From: Bugulina stolonifera
Lineage: Eukaryota; Bryozoa; Gymnolaemata; Cheilostomatida; Bugulidae
DNA length: 64,000 bases
Reading direction: 5' to 3'
Assembly: GCA_935421135.1 (NCBI GenBank)
Contig: OW285192.1
Location: 7,221,501-7,285,500 of the forward strand
The notes under the pieces are model-generated. The model saw only the letters and a list, made by a program, of their open reading frames with translations. It made no database searches and was not told the origin of the DNA. Position numbers and translations under genes: made by a program. Numbering within the stretch: position 1 is the first letter of the stretch; every line of letters begins with the position of its first letter. This document shows, piece after piece, positions 38,080 to 50,000 of this stretch.

Positions 38080-41000
38080 TTACTTTGGGCTCTTCCATAC
38101 TCCTCTACCCCTCCTGCCACGCCCTCTTCCTCTGGGGGACGAAGTGGCTGCTGGTGGTGGTGTAACCGGGGTTTCTGTAGCAGCTGTCTCAGCTGGTGTA
38201 TCCACCATAACATTGGCTGCATTCGAAGCAGCAGTGGAGGTGGTAGATTCTGCAGCGGTAGCAGTAGATTCTGCAGTGGTGGCAGTAGAAGCAGCTGATG
38301 GTGTGTCTGGTGTTGCCTTCACTGGTTTAATATCAGCTGATGGATCCACCACTGGTGTAATATCAGCTGATGGATCCACCACTGGTTTAATATCAGCTGA
38401 TGGATCCACCACTGGTGTAATATCAGCTGATGGATCCACCACTGGTTTAATATCAGCTGATGGATCCACCACTGGTGTCTGCCCAGAACCATCCACTGGG
38501 TTGGCAGGTGCAGCACCTTCTGGTAGAGAACCTGTTTCTGGTTGAGCAGCAGATGTGGTTGGTAGCACTACATCTGGACCATCTACAAACTGATCTTGTT
38601 GAACTGGTTTTCTCACCCATTTCCCCAGCCCTTGAGCTTCTATGTCCAAATAGAGTTTATCTTTTAGGGCCTATAAATGATATTCCATGCACTGTATAAT
38701 TAACACCGAATTACTTGTGTCACATATTATTTGTATGAAGTTATCCATTTGGAAGATTCATGGTACATTATTGATATCCCAGCCCATTATATACCATACA
38801 CATTACATGTACATGTAATATAACATGTATATTCTACGATGTATGCTGTCTGGAGTAGAACTAACTAACCTGGTATTGTGTAGCAGTAGCCTTTGCCTGT
38901 TCATAAACCTCTGGTACATTCACACCTGCGTTCACATTTCTACGAATGACAATGATATACAACTTGCTAATGGCCAATAATTTTGAATAACATATTAAAC
39001 GAACACATTACTTTATCACCTGCTTTTTAACACTTACGCCGTGGAAACATTCATAGACCATGTTCCTTTTTCTACATGGACCATCGCAACCATACAACAA
39101 GTAGCTAGCTAACAGTTAACTAACATGGATATTATATAAAAGTTTAGGAAAATATCGCAGACTTGTGAGACCAGGTAACTCAGATACTAACAGGCTTCAT
39201 GCTAATTTGTTTACAATAAATGACAGCAGTAAGCTTTAATATTGAGCCTGAATAAAGCAAGTCAAGTTGAATATCAATGGCAGTGAAATACCCCAGAAGG
39301 TTATTTCCAATAGAATATAACTCCTTGTCAACCTGAGGAACTACACAGCAAACTACTAATTCAAGATATAATGTAAATACTGCATTGGTTCACTATAACA
39401 TATACATGGGGGTGGCCTAGTTCACGCACCCGCAAGCACAGCTTTCACATAGTCATAGAACCCTACCAACACATCAATTCTACATGACTGTAATACATGT
39501 AGCAGATACATGCACTTACTCACCTGTATAGTCGAAAAAGCATCTTCTTACACAGAGTAGAGTAGCTATTGTCAAAGAAGAGACCGGTCTTTGTGTCAAG
39601 TAACTCAGTTACATTGTCTAATGCCTGCCATACCAGTCTGTAACATACACAAACAGATACAACACTACTATTGATACAGTGCACTGCTGCATGTTACTTA
39701 CTACAATAAGTATTGGAGTCGTTGCCCCCTAATTTCCAAATACCAAAATGTTATAATAGCACGCACGAGCTTTCATGGGTGCACAGTAGAATATGATTGT
39801 GTACAATCAAATAGGTTTAGGTGGAGACAACCCCTGATAGAACTAATGTGGACTGAGGGCAGTTGTATTTGGTCAACATGTACATGTATATACACTGTAA
39901 TACACAGCCTTATGTGTGAGCAGTAACACACTCAAACACTAGCAATGGCAATAAAATCTAGGGTAGAGAGAGAGACTAGAAGGGCAGTGCAGACTTACGA
40001 GAATACTGGCGGTTTATTTGTGTCTCTTGGTTCTGCAATAACTGTGCCAATGATCTCTGGACTGTGGTGTCTATATGGAGCAGTTATTTGGCCAATGACC
40101 TCTAGATCATGGAAACGACCTGTAACCAGTAAGGTTCATACACTAACACTGCAGAAGGATATAAACCATGTCTATATAATACATGTATATATAATACACT
40201 AATGATGCATTTGATTTGATTATTGATGCTTAGTGTTTTACAAGAAATGGGTTATACATAATGTACATGTATACTATGTAACACTAAAGAATAGAGAATA
40301 TTAAAATGTATACACATTTACTATATTTAGTACATACCATAGAGGCCTCGGTAAATGCATACATATTTACTATATTTAGTACATACCATAGAGGCCTCGG
40401 TAAATGTATACATATTTACTATATTTAGTACATACCATAGAGGCCTTGGGAAATGTATACATATTTACTATATTTAGTACATACCATAGAGGCCTCGGTA
40501 AATGTATACATATTTACTATATTTAGTACATACCATAGAGGCCTCGGTAAATGTATACATATTTACTATATTTAGTACATACCATAGAGGCCTCGGTAAA
40601 TGTATACATATTTACTATATTTAGTACATACCATAGAGGCCTCGGTAAATGTGACTTTGGTTGAACATGCTTGCAACAACCACACTAGAGAAATATATCG
40701 GCTGTATAATGGTACTCAGTAGAGAGCCTGGAAATGTTCACAAACATATACAATGCATATAAAACTACACATAGACAGTGTTCTACACCTTGTAGAACAG
40801 TTTACAGTAACAGTGAAGGCGAGTGGAACTTGTTTATAGAAATGATGCAGCAATGAAAAGACAGTAAAACTAAACAATGTAAGTCATAGTAAAACGAGGC
40901 CACAGTGAAGCTACATGTATGTCACAGTAAATTAACATGTAGGTCACAGTGAACACTTACCCTGGAATCCAAGCAGAGCCCACCTAGCCACCTTGTCACA

Positions 41001-44000
41001 GCATGACATATTGATATACCGATCACCTGCCATAATACCGTCCCACGACTGTTCCTTGATTACATCGTCGGCTGTCACTGGTAAAGTCCCTGTGTAAGTG
41101 TATAATATCCCAGTCAATAACAATTAGTTAATAACAATTAGTCAATAACCACTACAGTCAATAACTAGTGCAGTCAATAACCACAACATTCAATAACTAG
41201 TACAGCCAATAACCAGCACAGTCAATAACTAGTACAGTCAATAACCACAACAGTCAATAACTAGTACAGCCAAATAACCAGTACAGTCAATAACTAGTAC
41301 AGCCAATAACCAGTACAGTCAATAACTAGTACAGCCAAATAACCAGTACAGTCAATAACTAGTACAGCCAATAACCAGTACAGTCAATAACCACTACAGT
41401 CAATAACTAGTACAGTCAATAACCACAACAGTCAATAACTAGTACAGTCAATAACTAGTACAGTCAATAACTAGTACAGTCAATAACTAGTACAGTGAAT
41501 AACTAGTACAGTCAACAGCCATTACAGTCAACAGCCATTACAGTCAAGAACTATTACAGCAGCAGTCAATAACAGAAGAGGAATAATTTGCCCCTGTATG
41601 GCAGCAGAATGGACATGTTATTACAATTGGCAAGGTCACAAAGGTCTCATCATCTAACATGACACATTTATAGTCTGCATTACAGTTTAGATACAGATGC
41701 TATTCAAGGGTTTACCTAATTGTAAATATTCTGCTGCTAATCCACTATAATCTAAAAATATTTGCACTAAGATGACTTACATCAATGGTTTTCACTAATT
41801 CATGTGGCCTAATTGGTTTAATTAACTGACCTTGTCCACTTTCCATCTTCCCCCTTAGCTGACCTCTATTAGCTCTGTTAGGATTTGTGTCTGCAATCTC
41901 ATTAGATTTCTCGCCTTCCTTCACAGTGCTGGAGGTGAACACCCTTGAGTCACCACAAGGTGGAGAACTGATATACAGGTGAAACTTGACACCATCAGCC
42001 AGTTTGTAGCGAACACCCGATGTGTCTAAACAATAATAATATACTTTAGATGAGTTTATGTTCACTCTAGAAATAGTAAGCGTATGTTGGAGGTTTGGAG
42101 TTAGCAACCACTTCTGTTGTAGGCTTTCAGAGCCGAGGGCATCGAATAGATCGTCCTGGAGGAGCCATTGTGAACACATGGAAACATTGTTATTATTTGT
42201 ATGATAGCAGTAGGGTTGATCTGCACACAAATGTGCGAAGTGTTGGCATTCTACCAGTTGAATACTCGTATCCTGGGTTGACACTGGTAAATGTATAGAC
42301 AAATAAAGATGTGCAAATGCATTTACCAGTAGTATCAAGGAGTCAGCAGGTACACTGGTGTTACTTACCGTTACCAGTAGGAACGAGTATACTGCTCCCT
42401 GAGGTCTGCGCTAACTCAACCTGTTTATACAAGTATCTCTTCAATGCTCTTCTTACAAGTATCTCAGCATGATGGTCATTTATAACAACCCCAGTTGCAG
42501 ACATCGATCCACCGGGTATACACTTGGTACCTAGACAATGTAAAAATGGTATGCATTGTACCTGAGATTGGTATTACATCATGTATCATCAATTGCGGTA
42601 TTTTTTGTGGAACAGAGTCTTGAATGATAAATACGGTATCTGCAAACAGGTGTACAACTGTAGCGTTTTAATTGGTATATATAATATGTACAAAGATATT
42701 GAACTCTTGTTCCACATACCAGAGGCAAAAGTAAGAACCTCAGCAGTATTCACATCGTCTCCCCTGGTCATCACGCAACCAGCTATTACTTTCCTCGATT
42801 GAAACCTCTTCTCCAGCACCATAACCACATCAGCATACTTCTGGCTTACTAACCCTTGCACCTGTGAACAACAGATAGAATTAGTTATCAAGCCAATAAT
42901 GTTAGTGTGGAGTAGATCAAATCATATCACGGCTACCAGGAGTAATAACATATCAATTAAGTCAACAGTCAATAGCTGTCCTACCTTTGTAGATAGAGCC
43001 TGGTGGTCCAGTGATCCGATATCTCCCCTCACCATGTCGGGCGATGGGCCGGCTGCACTTGGTGTGTCAAAATTACCTACAGAGACAGAACGGTGGAATG
43101 TCAAACATTGTGTTAGCATATCAGGTGAAACTGAGACAGACAGTCCACAGTCAGATGACCTGCACTGGACTGAATAAACAGCTCTTGGATGAGGATCACA
43201 TCATCCCCTTGTGCAGGTCATTGACAAAGTAACAGCCCTCCTAACTTGACTAAATCAATGGTGATAATCTATTTGCCCACGAGTCGCTGTCTTTTGCACG
43301 ATTTCTGTCCTTCAGACATCAAATGGTGCACTAAACAGTAATCCATGACGCGATTGTCAGAGAAGCACATGCCATCTTTGTCACTGCAATACCAAGACTG
43401 GCGGGGAATGCTAGTGACTGTAGAAAATGTCACTTGGCAGATGACAGGTGTCAACAACTAGATAATTCACCACCAGTCAGTGACACATGGCACCTGTACC
43501 AAGTCACATCTGCAATAGGTAGTGGCAGTCCTGAACAGGTAGTTGGTGCAGTTGTTGCTGTTTGGTGCACAGAGCACCTGCAGTGCAATGATGCACCAAA
43601 CAGTAATCAGGCACCTGCAAAAACAAAGTGATTAGCCAATATGCATACTAACAAACCCAGTGTGACACGTGAACTGGCCTTTAAACAGCTTGACTACCTT
43701 CCTCTACACAATAGTATACATGTATTTGACTATGCAACAGTAGTAGACCAGGCATGATAAACAGAGACTACTATCAGTCAGTAGCTATGCTGTTAATCAT
43801 GCGGTTGATAAAATATATCATCTGTGTTGCATAACCAATATTGTTCCATCTATGGATAGCCAGGAAAGAAGCCAAGCTGTAAAAAGTATATAGTCCAACA
43901 ATGTCAGCTGCAGCCTTCACCTTGCCGATATCTTACAGACCACATGTGAATAGGAGAGCCTCCCTCTCCACACGGTAATAAAGCAGCGATGAAACGGCTG

Positions 44001-47000
44001 TCCACTTCATTCCCATCCTGCAACATAAGTCACTGAAATGATATCACCTTGAACCTTCTGGCACGGAGTACGAGTGCAGAGAGTGCAGAGAGGAGTATGA
44101 TTGGTGGTTGAAAGATAAGGCTGAGAGATGATTGGTTAGTTGTTGGAGGGAAATCAATGTAATATTGCATGGCACCAGATTTATATTCAAGTGTACATAG
44201 CATGGAATAACATAGGTGACATTTCATAAAACTAAAGTGGTGAAACAACCAAGAGTAAATAATTCAGAATATAAAAATAAAATTTAACTACATGTGTATG
44301 ACACTTGAAGTAGAATTAGTTTAGTGTACTGTCTACTATCCATAAATAGCATCACATAGTAAGAGGGTAGAGGTGAATTCATTCTGTACATACTTGTATA
44401 TATATACATAACATACATGTATTAGACGAAAACAATACGCACAACATAACATCTAACGGACATGTATAATAGGAGAATGTCAGATAATGAGGTAGGCTAA
44501 TTGTTTAATTATTATATTCTGAGTGATAACAGCTGTTATCTTTGGTTCACTGTTATGGAGCGGATAAAGATTTTATATCACAATCATTAAAGAAGACAGG
44601 AGAGTAGTAAATACTTGGGGGCGGGATCCCAACAGCTCACACGAGCTCAACTGTAACAAGGTAGCAGAACCGGTGGTAATTATGTACACAAAGTGTTAAG
44701 AAATATTTTGCCAAATCACAAATCTGCGTTTTCCGAGTATTTTGTTACGAGTGAAATAATAAGACCGAACATCAAGCAATCAAATGGGAGTAAACAAATC
44801 AGCGCACATGCTCGTATTTATTATACTAAGTGAGTTGAGCAAAGCACTGGCCTTGGTGACATTTGATACCTCACCAGAATGATGCCCATACACCAAAGTA
44901 AAACACGAGCCCCTAAACAAATCTACCCAAGTCAAACTTGTGCCCCTCGAGAAACCTACCCAAGTCAAACTTGTGTCCATACACTTCAACCAAAATTACA
45001 GCAGCACAGTTTTGTTTGGCCTGAATTTTACTTCTCCCAGATCCCTGGTATTCCTAAAATCAAGTAATACAAAATAGTGCAAGCATACAATAGAGTACAA
45101 TGAAACAAAAACCAAGTGCCTTCAGTAAACCTAACATAATGTTACACCATGTGGTGGGATACAAATGAAAGAAGGGCACAGGCGCTGGACTTACTTACAC
45201 AATGCCTTATAATGTGATACAGTGTCTTACAGTGTAATTAAGACAAGTACCTGTTGATGTGTCACATTATAAGACAGGACGTGTGTAGGTTCTACACCCG
45301 TCTTATAATGTAATGCATCAACAGATGCTTGCCTTACTACTCTAGTCACAATGGGCCACACAAGCAGGTGCTTGCCTTACACGGGTCATAATGCGACACA
45401 CCAACAGGTGTTTGTTTTACACCTGTTTGACTGGTGATACTAACTGGTGCTTGTCATCTTGCAGTAACAGAACAGGATGAAAATAAGCAGCGTCAATAAA
45501 CCTACCCTCCCTTCGACTATTGCTTTGGCAATGAAAGGATCATTGGGTTGAGCCAGGCCTAGCCTTTCAACACTAATCTTGACCTCACCATTCGTCTTTT
45601 GGTTCAGAATACTAGCTGGTGTGACCTGCAAGGTCAACAGGAAATATGTAAATCATGTCACATACAGTTCGTTTCACAATCCAGGTATTCATTGTATAAG
45701 CGCCACCATTAAGCATGCCAGCTGTTATTTTAAATATAAATTATATTCTTGTGAATACTTACCTCTCCTGGTTTTGCTGCCTTAGTGGTTGGAGCTTCTA
45801 GTACTTTTTCTGCGACTTCACGCTCAGCTTGATCAGAGGATCCCACAGCTAAAAGATGGACATGTCTGAGTTGATACATAATATACATGTATATATATTG
45901 TATCGTATGTAAAAATGATATATTTTAATATAGTATGTATAGATTTATATATTATACATACTCTATAAAATGTAGTAGGTGTAAGTAAGTAAATGTACAT
46001 GATTGTATGTTCCAACATCATGTAGATTATATGGACATGGGGATGAATATACATGTACATATCGATATTGTAATGGTTTCTGTGATTTGGTGCGGTCGTC
46101 CTTGGACGACTACTGACTCAGAATTGAAGTGCCTATGAGTGGTGCTAGGACTTCGCATTACATAAAAGATCGAGCGGTCTCAGTAGCCCAATAACTACCA
46201 GAGACGACCCATCTGGTCCCAAGTCTGACCTTCAGACTATACTTTGAAAGAGAGTGATCCGACCTAGTAGGCGGTTCGCTAAGCGAATGACCTGACAAAA
46301 GGAAGTGAAAGTCTCTGTATCAAGTATAGATGTGTCTTTATTGAAAGCCAAGTGAAGACTGAGACAATGAACAGTGAAACAATGCCCTTTATATAGTATA
46401 AGGACTTCCGCCCGACGTAGTGTCGGGAAAAGACGACATAAGGTCGTCCGGAAGTTGCGCAACAACATGGTCGCCGGAAGCCCGACGGCCGACCCAAAAT
46501 GGGTCGGGTTCTACAAAAGTTGCTTATAATGGTCCAATTCATGTACAAAATGAATATCAAGTAATTCTGAGAGGTCGGGCCTCTGTACATGGGTATAAAA
46601 GGCATTAAAAGACTTAGTAATAATCATACATGAATGTACATCAGTATGTAATTAAGTAGGATGAGTATAAACACATAGATACACGTATATAGACAGTAAT
46701 TGAATGGTTTAGACATGCAATAAGTGTACGAACAGCTAGTTATGAGAGTACGAGTGTTGTTAGCTGAGTAGTGCTGTGACAACTACTAGGCACTTAAGGT
46801 GCTTGTAGGGCTTCGTCCGGTAGCTGGAGTCGTATACAAATGTCCTGTACCATTACAGTATTATACATGAACATATCGATATTATACATATACATGAACA
46901 TATTGATATTATACATATACATGAACATATTGATATTATACATATACATGTACATATCGATATTGCACATACACATATTATACATGTACATATCGATATT

Positions 47001-50000
47001 ACACAACCCCATATACATATACATGTACATGTACATATCGATATTGTACATATACATGTACAGTACTTACATGTAGAGGAGTAAGTCACTCCATGATGTG
47101 TATATGATGCTCGGTAGACTGGCATAGTCTCAGTTCCAATGTTCTCTATAGCCATCCTATTACGTTTAAACTTTCTCTGGAACTGCACTAGAACAGGAGG
47201 CTACAAAAGAAACAGATTAGACTGTTTCACAACGATAATCAATAAATTGACATATTAATGTACATGTATATAGAGAGACTCAGCAGAACTAACTACGCAG
47301 TGATAGATATCACCCATTGATGTTTTAGATTTTGTTTGAATAGAAAAACCAGCAGGAAAATCTACAGTAAATATGAGAAGTACTTGATCATTACAAAACC
47401 GGGGTCATGCTCTCTTAAGAAAGACATGAACTAACAAGCCAATGCTGACACCAAAGATAGTAAAAGGAAAGACGGTTCACCAAATACGCCAAATTTGGCC
47501 GTCCCGACGTCCCGCGATTCACTTTCCCGTCATTTGCACACTGATATTTTGAATATCTGTTCGGCTTACACCACAGTTTAACGATTGCCATGTTTAGGAT
47601 CCTGTATTAATTAATATCTCATTAATATGAATAAAGGGTTTATACGAGGCCGTTGTAAAGAAGCGCTTCTTATTGGTCCGCGGAACGCCAATAGTCATAG
47701 CGGAGTTTTACACAAGGCGGCACAACTCCTCACTTAATCCTGACTGCGTTTAGAGGCGGGGAGGGACAGTTTTTGGCCAGAGTGGTCCCCTTTCATTTTA
47801 CTCTTTATGCTGACACAAAAGAACTTTCTTGCTTGCGCAGTAGCAATGAGTGGTAAGGCACAAAAAATAAAACAATCATCATACACCCAAATTCTGAAGA
47901 GTGCACACACATGGAATAGTACTGTTAGATACCTATCAATGAAAACTAATATTCCAGTCTACTATAACATTATATAATATTATATATGTATATGTATATA
48001 TGTATATATAACTATTTTGTCTCTATATTATAGTAGATTAAATGTCCCCAACACACACCTCTATATCTCCAGATCTGAGCGCTAAGAATACTGCATTGAT
48101 AGCCTGTGCTGAGGCCTTGTCGGAAGTATCACCTGTGAATATATCCACACGGTCTACATATTTACTAGAGTACACGAGAGGAGCTAATCAATACATGTAT
48201 ACATGCATATAAATACAAATATAAATATATGTACATATGAGTTAGAACAGTCAGCAATGCAGTAGTACAGTAGTACAGTAGTACAGTAGTACAGTAGTAC
48301 AGTAGTACAGTAGTACAGTGGGATATATGATATCTATGTACTCACCAGATCCAGTGAACAATTGGTTATCCACAGTGGTGGTGCAGGTGAATTCTGGTGT
48401 CTCCTCCGTTCCACCTTCCTGTACTAATAGCTCTGGGTTTCCAAACCATTTGTTGAACTTGGCTACATCATTAGCATCCACCTATAACACATCACAAAAG
48501 CATCAGCATATCACTGAATATTTACATAATGATAAACATGATAGAATTGTATAAAAGTTGAATGTAACATAATACGTTGTCGTGTGACTATAGAGGTCAA
48601 CAACGCACCCTTTGAGAAGGTTTGGGCTTGGCTAGAATTCCTTTAGTCACGGCCGACATTATCTTCTGACAAACATCAAGTTTTGCTAATTTCTTCGTGT
48701 TACCTGCAATCCATCAGAACAACAATACAACCATACACACACATGTAGACTCTCAAACAATTTGTTTCCTCCACCTAAACCATGGGATAGCATAAACCGA
48801 ACGAATATATTTTTACTGTTTAGCGATGCAAGATACAGAGCCCACTTATACACAATCTAAATGCTTGTGCAGGACAACGTCTAGCCTAACGTCATAACTC
48901 AGAACTATAGAATGATGACTACTGTACCCTTATAACAAATTCCTTACCTGAACCTCTGAAAGTAATACCACTGATAGCGGTGCTGGCATAACAGTTAGAG
49001 CTGTGTACAGTGCTCTCTATCCTATACACCCAAGTCAGACGGGGCCAAAAGTTGGCAACCTCTGCTTGAGGTGACTGAACCTGACAGTAATAAGATATAA
49101 ACATAGAGTACTACTAGCACATGTATAATATACATCTGGTCTGGTCAGTAAAGAATGAGAAGTTGGTGCAAAGTGAAAGTTGTATGACGATAAACACATG
49201 ATTATACTGTGATACGTGATTATACTAACGGAAAGTAGCCCATCTAACACATACAATGGTCAGACTATGGTAAGCACATTGTATTTCCAATGGCAAGAGA
49301 GACAGTCATTAATGACGTACCTTATCAGGTTGTATCAGTTTGCCTGCCTCCACGGCAGCCAATATATCCAGACAGCTTTTCAATTTAGCCTCCTTCTTTG
49401 TAGAACCTAAATAAACACACAATCTTGTTGTTTATAAAAATCATGCAACTTTAGGTACTGATTGAAAGAATTGCTACCTGCATCAAAACTTAGTGTCTCT
49501 ATATGATCAACAAAATAGATTTGTTCTCTTACATGTATATAATTATAATGCATTGCAAATATAATACATGTATAATAGATTATTACTTTATTACGTTTAA
49601 TAGTACTTTGTGCAGTTATACATAATGCATTACTATAATATACTATGACTTCATATGGTTATACATTATGTATTACAATAATATAATATTACTTTGTACA
49701 GTTATACATAATGTGTTACAATAATATAATATTACTTTGTACAGTTATACATAAGGCGTATTCGGATATTGCACCGTGCAAGCTTATAAATAGCAATCTG
49801 CGGCAATAACAATATATTTTATTCAATAATATAGCGCTAGCTATAACGCAAGGCAAGGCGTGCCTGGCAATAATAATATAAAGTATATTCACTTAGCGAG
49901 GGGATTTCCCTTCAGAGCAAGCACTAGTCACGCCTGAACGCTCAAGTTGCACTCGGATAGCTAGACCAGTGCTATATGAACCAGTACAGTTTCCAAATAC

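Larger units (their letters stand above)
38600..42861 (-). other. Adenosine deaminase (editase) domain of the ADAR
   Basis: Zinc ligands and catalytic residues are all visible: NDHHAEI (His ligand and proton-shuttling Glu, exon 42369-42530), SSPPCGDSRVF (first Cys, exon 41831-42025) and NMSCCDKVARW (second Cys, exon 40961-41089). The flipping-loop segment reads KMESGQGTLPV across the junction of exons 41831-42025 and 40961-41089. The C-terminal EVYEQAKATATQYQALK then GLGKWVRKP segment matches the end of animal ADARs. It should be catalytically competent. Confidence 0.93.
45763..47200 (-). other. dsRBD module F (degenerate)
   Basis: GTETMPVYRASYTHHGVTY keeps the strand pattern. The helix start SVGSSDQAEREVAEKVL lacks the lysine motif. 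Exons 47071-47200 and 45763-45848, separated by an intron that holds the solo LTR. Confidence 0.6.

Noticed and set aside
38144..38545. Plus-strand open frame opposite the ADAR tail
   Set aside because: Mirror frame of a GC-rich repetitive coding exon; no start context or splice support.
38080..42861. Calling the deaminase gene ADAT1 (tRNA deaminase)
   Set aside because: The flipping-loop region, GSLLS...PIYFSS, the C-terminal GLGKWVRKP...QDQF and the upstream dsRBDs fit ADAR. ADAT1 lacks dsRBDs and has a long insertion after PCG that is absent here.
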